64,000 nt of DNA, from positions 32,704 to 96,703 of the forward strand of contig DATFAA010000158.1 of NCBI GenBank assembly GCA_035255045.1, written 5' to 3'. The DNA is from JAGTRP01 sp035255045 (lineage in GTDB: Bacteria; Pseudomonadota; Gammaproteobacteria; Burkholderiales; Rhodocyclaceae). Shown here piece after piece: positions 43,413 through 52,141 of the stretch. Each line of letters begins with the position of its first letter. The first letter of the stretch is position 1. The notes under the pieces are model-generated. The model saw only the letters and a program-made list of their open reading frames with translations. It was not told the origin of the DNA and did no database searches. The position numbers were made by a program, and so were the translations under genes.

Positions 43413-43748
43413 TTAGCGACTGAGAATCCACTGGACGACGTTCTTCACGTCGGCCGGATCCTTCGATTTCAACTGCTCGTGCTCTTCTTCCTTGCCGTCG
43501 ATCTTGACCTTCGGCGCCGTGGTGACGTGCAGGGAAAGCTTCTGCTCCGCGTCCGCCTTGCCCTTCCACTTGACGGCGATTTCCTTGTAGGGCGGGCCAT
43601 CCTTCTTCTTGTCGATGGCATGGCACTTGAAGCATCCGCTCTTGCGGGCCAGGGCCTCGGCGGCGGCGTCATCCGTGGCCAGGGCCACGGAAGACGAGAT
43701 CAACAGACCGGCCAGCAGGCCGGCATGGACAAAAGTTTTCACGGTCAT
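43413..43748 (-). CDS. Periplasmic monohaem cytochrome c
   Basis: The 111-residue precursor has a signal peptide ending LAT. The haem site CFKCH is at 39-43 within ARKSGCFKCHAIDKKKDG, a class I small cytochrome layout as in c551-type carriers. No strong methionine ligand is seen near the C-terminus, so the sixth ligand is unclear. It starts the mtr operon 32 bp upstream of mtrA and could shuttle electrons between the inner membrane and MtrA. A sigma-54-like promoter lies about 45 bp upstream. Confidence 0.85.
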   Translation of the reverse strand: MTVKTFVHAGLLAGLLISSSVALATDDAAAEALARKSGCFKCHAIDKKKDGPPYKEIAVKWKGKADAEQKLSLHVTTAPKVKIDGKEEEHEQLKSKDPADVKNVVQWILSR

Positions 43749-43791
43749 ATCCCCCCAATTTCCCTCGGTCGGGAAAAACTATGACCTTCGT

Positions 43792-43809
43792 AAGCAGGTT
43801 GTATGCCGG
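43792..43809 (-). promoter_or_regulatory. Predicted sigma-54 promoter of the cytochrome c-mtrAB-chemoreceptor operon
   Basis: On the minus strand GGCA at -24 (43807-43804) and CTGCT at -12 (43796-43792) are separated correctly, with GG and GC exactly 10 bp apart. About 8 of 12 consensus positions match, so this is weaker than the other candidates. Transcription would begin near 43782, about 34 bp before the ATG at 43748. Confidence 0.5.
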
Positions 43810-43817
43810 ATTTTGAG

Positions 43818-43862
43818 ATATGTCATCGGCCGGACTAGAATGCCCCGGCTACGATGACATAT
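43818..43862. promoter_or_regulatory. Perfect 11-bp inverted repeat, candidate enhancer-binding site
   Basis: ATATGTCATCG at 43818-43828 is the exact complement of CGATGACATAT at 43852-43862, with 23 bp between. Inside, GCCGG (43829-43833) and CCGGC (43845-43849) add partial symmetry. It lies midway between two divergent sigma-54-like promoters, as expected of an NtrC-family activator site. The sigma-54 activator at 47958-49334 is the obvious candidate protein. Confidence 0.6.
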
Positions 43863-43878
43863 GGGTACGCATGTTGCT
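43863..43878 (+). promoter_or_regulatory. Predicted sigma-54 promoter of the PilZ-STAS gene
   Basis: The sequence GGGTACGCATGTTGCT has the invariant GG (43864-43865) and GC (43876-43877) 10 bp apart and matches TGGCACG-N4-TTGCW at 10 of 12 positions. Transcription would start near 43889, about 80 bp before the ATG at 43968. Confidence 0.55.
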
Positions 43879-43967
43879 TGCCCGGACGGCAATAACGAGC
43901 GGGAATCCACCCGGCGCAAGTGCCGGTGCATATGAGAGTTCCCGCCATCGCAAGGGAAGGGAAAACG

Positions 43968-44567
43968 ATGGAAGAGAGGATCGAGCGCCGTCGCCACCCG
44001 CGCTACCTGATCCCGGCCCACATTCATGTCGACGCCGGCATCCGGGCCGCAGGGAGCGCCTACCAGGGGAAAGTCCTCAACCTGTCGGCGGCGGGCTTCC
44101 TGGCCGCCGCCCGGGCCGGGACGCCGCCGGCGGGCCCGGCGGAATGGGAAATCGGCTATGGCGGCCATACCTTCCGGGGCCGTGGCCGGCTGGCCCAGCG
44201 CGGCGACTGTCGCTTCTGCGTCGAACCGGACGATGCCGGCGACCTCAAGCCCCTCATCGACCTGGTCGCCGTCTCGGACCGTCCCCTGGGGGCCGTCGAG
44301 GGCCGGGACAACCGGGCGGCGGTAACGGGCTTTCTCGATTTCGAGACGGCCCGCCAGCTCCAGGAGCAAATCGGGGCCGGCCGCAGGGAAATCGACCTCT
44401 CGGGCTGCCAGGACCTCAACGCCTCCGGCCTGGCGGTATTGCTGCTGGCCATCCAGGCGGGGGTCAGGCTGAGCGGGTGCCACGGCAAGGTGCTGCACAT
44501 CTTCTCCGTCGCCGGAGTGTGCCGCCGCTGCCGGCCGGGGGCCGACTGCGCCTGCCGGGCCGGCTGA
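43968..44567 (+). CDS. PilZ-STAS fusion protein with cysteine-rich tail
   Basis: The 199-residue protein begins with a PilZ domain. RxxxR is in RRRHPRY at residues about 6-12, and NxSxxG is in NLSAAG, so c-di-GMP binding is possible. From about residue 120 it has a STAS-like segment with IDLSGCQDLNASGLAVLLLA. The last 20 residues contain four cysteines in the pattern C-x2-C-x6-C-x-C (VCRRCRPGADCACR). An ATG at 43968 with GGAAGGG 6 bp upstream is preferred to a GTG at 43920. The gene is divergent from the mtr operon and sits behind a sigma-54 promoter. Confidence 0.75.
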   Translation: MEERIERRRHPRYLIPAHIHVDAGIRAAGSAYQGKVLNLSAAGFLAAARAGTPPAGPAEWEIGYGGHTFRGRGRLAQRGDCRFCVEPDDAGDLKPLIDLVAVSDRPLGAVEGRDNRAAVTGFLDFETARQLQEQIGAGRREIDLSGCQDLNASGLAVLLLAIQAGVRLSGCHGKVLHIFSVAGVCRRCRPGADCACRAG

Positions 44568-44592
44568 GCGCCCGCCCCGGCCGCCAGGCAAG

Positions 44593-44642
44593 AAAAAACC
44601 CGCGGGCGAATTCCTGTACGTTGCAGGAACCCGGCCGCGGGC
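44593..44642 (-). terminator. Intrinsic terminator of the propeller operon
   Basis: On the minus strand the stem CCCGCGG / CCGCGGG and an inner stem TTCCTG / CAGGAA enclose a small loop, followed by a run of six T. It is 11 bp after the stop of the first propeller gene and should end the kinase-regulator-propeller transcript. Confidence 0.75.
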
Positions 44643-44652
44643 CGAGGGAAGC

Positions 44653-45846
44653 TTACTTGCCCGGACGCAGGTGGGCGACGCCGCCGAAGCTGCCGATCCA
44701 GAGATCGCCGGTGGCGGTGGTATCCATGGCGAAGACGTTGTTGGCGAAGAGGCCGTCGGCGGTGGTCATGGCCTTGGCGAACTTGCCGTCCTGCCAGTAG
44801 GTCAGGCCGTTGTTGGTGCCGATCCAGAGCCGGCCCTTGTCGTCCATGTGGAGCATGAAGACATGGTTGCCCGGCAGGCCGTCGGCGGTGGTGTAGCTCA
44901 CCCACTTCTTGCCGTCGTAGCGGGACAGGCCGCCGCCCCAGGTGCCGGCCCAGACCTGGCCCTGGCGGTCCACTTCCAGGGAGACCACGTAATTGGGGTT
45001 ATAGGCCACGCTGACGTCGGTCAGACCCATTTCCTGCTTCTGCTTGGCGTGGTGCAGGGACTGCTTGCCCGGGTCGTTCTTGAAGGCGATGTCGTTCTTG
45101 ACCTTCTCGTAGTCGGCGCCGAGGCCCCGGGCGTGGTTCCAGTTCTCCCACTTGTTGTTGGCGAAGCGGGCCATGCCGCCCTCGGTGGCCAGCCAGACGT
45201 CGCCGTTCTTGCCTTCGGCCAGGCCGTACACCCAGTCGTTGGGCAGGCCGCCCTTGGTGTTCTCGACGGTGTAGAGGTCCCACTTGCTGCGGTCGTCCAG
45301 GTTGCCGCCCCGGACCCGGTTCACCCCGGACCAGGTGGCGATCCAGATGTCGCCGTTGGCGACGGTGATGACGTCATAGACGAAGGCGTCGCCCAGCCCT
45401 TCGGGGATGTTGTAGGTCTTCCACTTGCCGGTCTTGTCGTCCAGCAGGGAGAGCCCGCCGCCGTAGGTGCCGACGGCGATCTGGCCCTTGACCTTGCCGA
45501 CGTAGAACATGCCGTTGGACAGCAGCCCGCTCTTGGCGTCGAAGAGCTTGAAGGTGTCGTCCCGGGTGTCGTAGCGCACGACGCCGCCCGAGGTGCCGAC
45601 CCAGACGATCTTGCCGTCGGCGTAGATGGACTTGACGTTCTTGTTGCCCACCCGGAAGTGGGTGAACTTGGCGTTGGGATCGTAGCCGCCGCCGGCGGCC
45701 TGGGGCGGCAGGGGCGGATGGTTGGGGGCGCCGGGCACGGCGGGATGGGGCTGGGGCGCGGCCGCCTGGGCGAAGGCGCCGGCGGCGCCGATCATCAGTC
45801 CGGCGGCGAGGAGGCCGGCCGCCAGAGTCTTGTGCGATTTAATCAT
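44653..45846 (-). CDS. Secreted seven-bladed beta-propeller protein (first paralogue)
   Basis: The 397-residue precursor has a signal peptide ending AFAQA and a Pro-rich linker. Seven propeller repeats with W(V/I)GT-GG signatures follow: VWVGTSGGVVRYD, IAVGTYGGGLSLLD, IWIATWSGVNRVR, VWLATEGGMARF, VWAGTWGGGLSRYD, LWIGTNNGLTYW and LWIGSFGGVAHL. They resemble the two-component regulator propeller family, but no kinase or membrane anchor is attached. An insertion between blades 4 and 5 carries a HisHis pair (SLHHAKQKQ) and YNPNY. It shares an operon with cytochrome c genes and the sigma-54 regulators. Function unknown. Confidence 0.8.
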   Translation of the reverse strand: MIKSHKTLAAGLLAAGLMIGAAGAFAQAAAPQPHPAVPGAPNHPPLPPQAAGGGYDPNAKFTHFRVGNKNVKSIYADGKIVWVGTSGGVVRYDTRDDTFKLFDAKSGLLSNGMFYVGKVKGQIAVGTYGGGLSLLDDKTGKWKTYNIPEGLGDAFVYDVITVANGDIWIATWSGVNRVRGGNLDDRSKWDLYTVENTKGGLPNDWVYGLAEGKNGDVWLATEGGMARFANNKWENWNHARGLGADYEKVKNDIAFKNDPGKQSLHHAKQKQEMGLTDVSVAYNPNYVVSLEVDRQGQVWAGTWGGGLSRYDGKKWVSYTTADGLPGNHVFMLHMDDKGRLWIGTNNGLTYWQDGKFAKAMTTADGLFANNVFAMDTTATGDLWIGSFGGVAHLRPGK

Positions 45847-45882
45847 TGCAATCCTTCCTGCCGTCAGGCATGACCGCGGGCA

Positions 45883-46953
45883 TCACTGCACCGCAATGCG
45901 GGCGACGCCCCGCTTGGTGCCGGCCCAGATGTCCCCGTTGGGTGCCACCGCCACGGCATAGACGTTTTGATCGAAAAGGCCGTCCTGGGCGCCGATGGTC
46001 TTCCAGGTCTTGCCGTCGTAGCGGGAAATGCCCTTGTTGGTGCCGAACCAGAACACGCCCTTGGCGTCCTGGGCCATGGCGTAGACGATGTTTCCGGCCA
46101 GGCCGTCCTTGGAGGTGAAGCTGGTCCACTTCTTGCCGTCGTAGCGGCTGACGCCGCCGCCCCAGGTGCCCGCCCAGATGCTGCCGTCCGGTGCCGCGTG
46201 GATGGAGAAGCAGTAGTTGGGGTTGTAGGTGGGCAGGCCCTCGACCATGGTGGTGAGGTCGTGGCGGGAGCGGGTGCCGAGTCCGGTGTTGGGGCTGGCC
46301 GGCAGCTTCTCGGGATTCTCGCCGCCGAGGCCGTCCTTGTGGTTCCAGGACTTCCAGCGCTTGCCGTCGTACATGGAGACGCCGCCCTCGGTGCCGAACC
46401 AGACCCGGCCGTCCTTGTCCAGGGTGAGGCCGTAGACCCACTCATTGATGAGTTCCTTGACGTAGGTCTTGAACTTGCCCGTCTTGACGTTGAACTCGTT
46501 GGCGCCAGCCCAGGTGCCGATCCACAGGTTGCCCTGCTTGTCGTTCACGAAGGAGTAGATCCAGTAGTCGGCCAGGCCATGCATGGGGAAGTAGGTCTTC
46601 CACTTGCCGTCCTTGTAGCGGGAGGCGCCGCCGGCATTGGTGCCGAACCACTTGTAGCCCTGGGAATCGACGCCGATGGCGAAGACGTATTCGTTGGCCA
46701 GGCCGTCCTGGCGGGTGAAGGTGTTGCGCGGCCGGGAGGTCTTGAGGTCGATCTCCATGGCGCCGACCGAGGTGCCGACCCACAGGGTGCCGGTCTCCTT
46801 CTCGACGGTCAGGGCCCGCACGTAGACGTTGTTGCCGACTTCGAAGGTCTCCGCGACCTTGAGCCCCGACTTGTCGTCGGCCGCGGCGGCGGAGAGCAGG
46901 AATGCTGCATTGAGCCCCACCGCCAGGCAGCGCACAAGGTTGGAGAATTTCAT
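45883..46953 (-). CDS. Secreted seven-bladed beta-propeller protein (second paralogue)
   Basis: The 356-residue precursor has a signal peptide ending SAAAADD. Seven repeats follow: LWVGTSVGAMEID, KWFGTNAGGASRY, LWIGTWAGANEFN, VWFGTEGGVSMYD, IWAGTWGGGVSRYD, FWFGTNKGISRYD and IWAGTKRGVARI. An insertion before the fifth blade ends YNPNYCFS, like its downstream paralogue, so the pair arose by duplication. The ATG overlaps the stop of the upstream cytochrome c gene (ATGA), so the two are translationally coupled. It is probably periplasmic or extracellular and may be a docking partner of redox proteins (inference). Confidence 0.8.
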   Translation of the reverse strand: MKFSNLVRCLAVGLNAAFLLSAAAADDKSGLKVAETFEVGNNVYVRALTVEKETGTLWVGTSVGAMEIDLKTSRPRNTFTRQDGLANEYVFAIGVDSQGYKWFGTNAGGASRYKDGKWKTYFPMHGLADYWIYSFVNDKQGNLWIGTWAGANEFNVKTGKFKTYVKELINEWVYGLTLDKDGRVWFGTEGGVSMYDGKRWKSWNHKDGLGGENPEKLPASPNTGLGTRSRHDLTTMVEGLPTYNPNYCFSIHAAPDGSIWAGTWGGGVSRYDGKKWTSFTSKDGLAGNIVYAMAQDAKGVFWFGTNKGISRYDGKTWKTIGAQDGLFDQNVYAVAVAPNGDIWAGTKRGVARIAVQ

Positions 46954-47255
46954 CGCAGGGTCCTCACGTAGCTAAGGATGTCCAGGACATCAGGGTCCTT
47001 CAGGACGCCGAAGAAGGGGGGCATTTTGTTCTTTCCGTTCTTGACCGACTGCATGAGCATCATGTCGGGCTGGTCCAGCCGCTCGCCCAGGCGGAACTTG
47101 GGCGCATCGGGCATCACCCCCTCGCCCCGCATGCCGTGGCAGATGGAGCAATGGGTATTGAACAGTTGCTGCCCGTGCATGACGTTGCCGGCGTTCGCCA
47201 CCTGGGCGAAGCCGGCAATGGTCAGGCCAGCCGCAACGGTTAAGGCAATCTTCAT
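46950..47255 (-). CDS. Small periplasmic cytochrome c
   Basis: The 101-residue precursor has a signal peptide ending ANAG. A class I layout follows: CSICH at 36-40 with GMRGEG after it, then NKMPPFFGVL with the expected methionine ligand, and the terminal helix ILSYVRTLR. It is coupled by a 4-bp overlap to the second propeller gene and follows a Sel1-repeat gene by 23 bp. It probably carries electrons in the periplasm for this operon. Confidence 0.88.
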   Translation of the reverse strand: MKIALTVAAGLTIAGFAQVANAGNVMHGQQLFNTHCSICHGMRGEGVMPDAPKFRLGERLDQPDMMLMQSVKNGKNKMPPFFGVLKDPDVLDILSYVRTLR

Positions 47256-47278
47256 GGACGAAACTCCTGGTTGGCGGC

Positions 47279-47944
47279 TCAGCTGGCCGCCGTGGCTTTC
47301 TTCTTTTTCTTGCCCTTGACGGGCTCGATCTGGCGAATCTTGTAGCTCTGGGCGACGTACTCGGCGGCCAGCTTGGGGTCGGCCGCGACGCTCAGCATGC
47401 CGCCGGCCTGGTAGGCCTGGGCCAGGGCATCCACCGCCGGCAGGTAATCCTTCTGGGCCGCTTCCTTCACCCAGCGCAGGGCTTCCGGGGTGTTACGGTC
47501 GGCTTCGGTGAAGCCCAGCTCGCCCTTGAGGTAGGCCTGGGCCATGACGATGACGGCCTGGGGCTGTCCCAGTTCGGCCGCCTTCCTCATCCAGTGCAGC
47601 CCTTCCGCCGGATTCTTTTCCTTGAGCCCCTCCCCCGCCGCCGCCATGGCGCCGAGGCCCAACATGCCGTCCGGGTCGCCCTTCTCCGCCGCCTGGCGGT
47701 AGAGGGCGATGGCCTCCTCGTCGAATTCCGAGCTGTCGAGGATTTCCGCCAGGAGAACCATGGCCTTGACGTGGCCGGCGGCCGCCGCCTTGCGCAGTGA
47801 CGTCATGGCGCTGGTCATGTCGCCGTCGTAGAACTGCCGGTAGCCCTGATCGTAGTCGCCCTTGTCGTCGGCCACGGCCAGGGTGGAGAGGGAAAGCATG
47901 CCCGCCGCCAGGGCGGAGACCCAGAAACGTGAAGTGAATAGCAT
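47279..47944 (-). CDS. Periplasmic Sel1-repeat protein
   Basis: The 221-residue precursor has a signal peptide ending AVAD. At least four Sel1/TPR-like repeats follow (LRKAAAAGHVKAMVLLAEIL, LYRQAAEKGDPDGMLGLGAM, MRKAAELGQPQAVIVMAQAY, VKEAAQKDYLPAVDALAQAY). The tail is lysine-rich (KGKKKKK). Repeats of this kind mediate protein contacts. It lies in the two-component operon 13 bp after the sigma-54 regulator and before the cytochrome c gene. A related Sel1 protein is encoded divergently at 51033. Confidence 0.8.
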   Translation of the reverse strand: MLFTSRFWVSALAAGMLSLSTLAVADDKGDYDQGYRQFYDGDMTSAMTSLRKAAAAGHVKAMVLLAEILDSSEFDEEAIALYRQAAEKGDPDGMLGLGAMAAAGEGLKEKNPAEGLHWMRKAAELGQPQAVIVMAQAYLKGELGFTEADRNTPEALRWVKEAAQKDYLPAVDALAQAYQAGGMLSVAADPKLAAEYVAQSYKIRQIEPVKGKKKKKATAAS

Positions 47945-47957
47945 TGGCTTTGAACGC

Positions 47958-49334
<1,377 letters not shown>

Positions 49335-49337
49335 GTC

Positions 49338-50882
49338 TTAGATCCTTTCCCTTTCTTCCCGCTCGCCGCTGTGGCTGCCGATCACCGGGATCGGCAGCAG
49401 TACCGTCACCGTCGTCCCCAATCCCAGGGTCGACGCAATGGAAATGTCGCCGCCGGCCTCCCGGATGAGGGACCGGCATAGAGCCAAGCCCAGCCCGCTG
49501 CCCCGCCCCGGCCCCTTGGTCGTGAAGTGCTCGTTGAAGACCAGGCCGAGGTGGGCGGGATCGATGCCGGTGCCGTTGTCGCTGACGTCGATGGCGACCA
49601 TGCCTCCCCGCTGGGAAGTCACCACTCGAATCTTCGGCGCCGGATCGGTCCTGCCCTGCAGGGCGTCGGCCGCATTTATAAGCAAATTCATTGCCACCTG
49701 CACCAGGTGGTCGGCGATGACGCAGATGGCGGGCAGCGAGGTGTCGAGGGAAAGCTCAAGTTCGAGGAGCCGGAAGCGGCGGTCAAACTTGACGAAATTG
49801 CCGGTGCTGCGCAGGAGGCCGTTCACGTCCAGGAGCTCCGGCTCCTGGGATTGGGGCACCGAGAACTCGCTGATCTGGCGGGTGATCTGCATGACCCGCT
49901 TGGCCTGGTCGAGGATCATCCCCGGGTGGCAGATCTGGTTGAGGTTGCCGCAGTTGGCGCTCTTGCACTCCTGGTCGATGGCCTGGGCGACGCCGACGAT
50001 GGCCGACAGGGGATTGTTGATTTCGTGGGCCACCGCCGCCGCCAGGGAGCCGATGGCCGCCATCTTCTCCTTGTGGAAGTGCTGCTGGCGGGCGATCTCG
50101 ATCTGGGACTCCCGCTGCCGGAGTTCCTGCTGCATCTGGTTCACCGCGTCGATCAGGGCGCCGAGCTCGTCGTGGCGGGTCTGCTCCAGGGGCTCGCCCC
50201 GGTAGCCCCGGACGATGCCGCCGGCCCGCTCCCGCACCCGCTCGATGTCCTGGGCCAGGCGCCGGAAGAAGAGGAGGATGAAGCCCCCCAGGAGGCCGAT
50301 GGCGAAGACCCCGAACACCGCCCACTCCAGGGTGACCCGGTTGAAGGCCCGCCGGTAGTCCTCGAGGAGGCTCTGTTTCCTGGCATTCACGTCGTTGGTG
50401 ACCACGTCCAGCTCGATCACCAACCGGTGCAGGGTGCCGCGCAGGTCCGCGATGGTGGCCCGGGAGGGGGCGCTGGAAAGCTCGTCCACCGCCCGCTGCA
50501 GGCCGGCGAGGTCGTTCCCGAGCATGGGATAGTCGGGCTGCAGGCGGTTGAGCCCCGGCATGATGGCCTCCACCTCCAGCACCAGGACCTTGGCCGCCTC
50601 GCTGAGATTGGGGGAAAAGTAGTTCTCGTTGACCGCCAGCACGGTCCGCGACACCGACATGTTGAGGGCCACCAGGCGCTCCTCCTGCCGATGCTTCTCC
50701 TGCAGCCGGGTCACCGCCTCCAGCATGATGTCCCGCTCATAGGTGATGACCAGGGTCACCAGGATGAAGTAGGCGAAGAGCACCACGACGGTCCACACCG
50801 CCTTGCTCTGGAGGGAGTCGCGGCGCGACACTTCGCCCGCATCCTGCCGGTCTTCGGCGACGCCCTTCACTCGATCATCCAC
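49338..50882 (-). CDS. Sensor histidine kinase partner of the sigma-54 regulator
   Basis: The 514-residue protein has transmembrane helices at about 29-47 and 187-206 and a helical periplasmic domain. HAMP and a HisKA domain with AHEINNPLSA (His286) follow, then a HATPase domain (NLLINAADAL, DNGTGIDP, GSGLGLAL). Between the two HisKA helices lies a cysteine-rich insertion, ECKSANCGNLNQICHPG (C-x4-C-x6-C-H), which could bind metal or respond to redox; this is an inference. It is the first gene of an operon that ends with the propeller genes. Confidence 0.9.
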   Translation of the reverse strand: MDDRVKGVAEDRQDAGEVSRRDSLQSKAVWTVVVLFAYFILVTLVITYERDIMLEAVTRLQEKHRQEERLVALNMSVSRTVLAVNENYFSPNLSEAAKVLVLEVEAIMPGLNRLQPDYPMLGNDLAGLQRAVDELSSAPSRATIADLRGTLHRLVIELDVVTNDVNARKQSLLEDYRRAFNRVTLEWAVFGVFAIGLLGGFILLFFRRLAQDIERVRERAGGIVRGYRGEPLEQTRHDELGALIDAVNQMQQELRQRESQIEIARQQHFHKEKMAAIGSLAAAVAHEINNPLSAIVGVAQAIDQECKSANCGNLNQICHPGMILDQAKRVMQITRQISEFSVPQSQEPELLDVNGLLRSTGNFVKFDRRFRLLELELSLDTSLPAICVIADHLVQVAMNLLINAADALQGRTDPAPKIRVVTSQRGGMVAIDVSDNGTGIDPAHLGLVFNEHFTTKGPGRGSGLGLALCRSLIREAGGDISIASTLGLGTTVTVLLPIPVIGSHSGEREERERI

Positions 50883-50917
50883 ACTTCATCTCCTAAACCA
50901 GTCTCGCCCCGGGGCGA

Positions 50918-50932
50918 GGCCCAAATCTTGCT
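50918..50932 (+). promoter_or_regulatory. Possible sigma-54 promoter of the Sel1-repeat gene
   Basis: GGCCCAAATCTTGCT has GG (50918-50919) and GC (50930-50931) 10 bp apart and matches about 9 of 12 consensus positions. Transcription would begin near 50943, about 90 bp before the ATG at 51033. It lies in the region shared with the sensor kinase gene. Confidence 0.4.
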
Positions 50933-51032
50933 AACCACTTCCACCATTCGCCCGACGCGCCGTGCTTTCTGTTCTGACACCGTGCCGGCAGCCTCGGTCG
51001 ATGCCCCACCAAGAATATCGTAAGGTCAAGAC

Positions 51033-51569
51033 ATGCTGCCTCTCACGCTGCTTTCCGCCCTTCTTTTGGCGGCCGCCACACCGGCCATGGCCGCCGATCC
51101 CCTGGCCGACGCCGTGCGCGCCATCGAAGCCGGCCGCCACAACCAGGGGGCCCAGATGCTGCTGCCCTTGGCCAACGCCGGCAACCCCCTGGCCCAGTTC
51201 CGCCTCGGTTCCCTCTACTACCACGGCCAGGGCGTTCCGGAAGACGAGAAGCAGGCCATCTACTGGTGGAAGAAGGCGGCGGCCCAGGGGTATGCGGAAG
51301 CCATGTTCCAGCTGGGTTCGGCCTACCTCTTCGGTTCCCAGACCGCAAAAATCGTACCCGATCCCGATCGGGAAGCCGCCACCTGGTATTTCCAGGCGGC
51401 CAGCGCCGGCCACGCCGAAGCCCAGTATCACCTGGGACTGCTCTTCCTCGCCGGCAAGGGCGTCGTGGACAACCGCCAGGAGGCGGCCCGCTGGATGCAC
51501 AAGGCGGCGGCCCAGGGCCACCCGGAAGCCAAGAAGGCCCTGGCCTCGATCGAGCCCGGCGCCAAGTAA
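51033..51569 (+). CDS. Periplasmic Sel1-repeat protein
   Basis: The 178-residue precursor has a signal peptide ending AMAAD. Three or four Sel1 repeats follow: ANAGNPLAQFRLGSLYYHGQ, KKAAAQGYAEAMFQLGSAY, FQAASAGHAEAQYHLGLLF and HKAAAQGHPEAKKAL. It is divergent from the sensor kinase gene and has a possible sigma-54 promoter. Its similarity to the Sel1 gene inside the sigma-54 operon suggests linked roles. The 3' end is 6 bp from the convergent thioredoxin gene. Confidence 0.85.
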   Translation: MLPLTLLSALLLAAATPAMAADPLADAVRAIEAGRHNQGAQMLLPLANAGNPLAQFRLGSLYYHGQGVPEDEKQAIYWWKKAAAQGYAEAMFQLGSAYLFGSQTAKIVPDPDREAATWYFQAASAGHAEAQYHLGLLFLAGKGVVDNRQEAARWMHKAAAQGHPEAKKALASIEPGAK

Positions 51570-51574
51570 GGCGA

Positions 51575-52141
51575 TCATAGCAGGGCCTGGACCCGCTCCC
51601 GGGCCGGCCCCGCATCCCAGTCCCGCTCGCCGAGCAGCACCTCGGCGATCAACCCGTCCCGGCGCACCAGCGCCGTGGTCGGGAAGGCCCGGACGCCCAG
51701 CGCCGCCTGGACCGCCTCGCCGGCCCGGTCCCACAGGATGGGGAAGGCCAGCCCCTCCTGGAGGACATATTCCCGCACCAGATTGAGGTCCCGGTCCACC
51801 GAGACGCCCACCACCCGCAGGCTGGCGGCGCCCAGGGCGCGGTGGAGGCGGTCGAGGCCGCCCATCTCCGCCCGGCACGGCGGGCACCAGGTGGCCCAGA
51901 AATTGAGAACGAGGGGCTGGCCCGGCCCGCCCAGGCGGACCCGGCGCCCATGCAGGTCGGGCAGGTCGAGGACGGGCAGGGTGGCGCCTGCCACCAGGGC
52001 AGGCGTCGCGGCATCGCGGCCGCAGGCCGACAGGACGAACGGCAGCGCCGCGAGGCGGCGCAGGGCTTCCCGGCGCCGGGACGGCCCCGGCTCAGTAAGG
52101 CCGCTTGACCGAGACCCCACCCCGGACCTGCCCCAGCTCAT
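51575..52141 (-). CDS. TlpA-like thioredoxin-fold protein
   Basis: The 188-residue protein has a lipoprotein-like or signal segment (LRRLAALPFVLSACG) and a thioredoxin domain with WCPPC in FWATWCPPCRAEM. RAFPTTALVRRDG has the cis-proline. Periplasmic TlpA-type proteins reduce apocytochromes or other disulphides. The annotated ATG overlaps the upstream Tll0287 gene by 50 bp; a GTG at 52120 is an alternative start, closer to the signal segment. It belongs to the group of ccm-linked genes. Confidence 0.8.
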   Translation of the reverse strand: MSWGRSGVGSRSSGLTEPGPSRRREALRRLAALPFVLSACGRDAATPALVAGATLPVLDLPDLHGRRVRLGGPGQPLVLNFWATWCPPCRAEMGGLDRLHRALGAASLRVVGVSVDRDLNLVREYVLQEGLAFPILWDRAGEAVQAALGVRAFPTTALVRRDGLIAEVLLGERDWDAGPARERVQALL

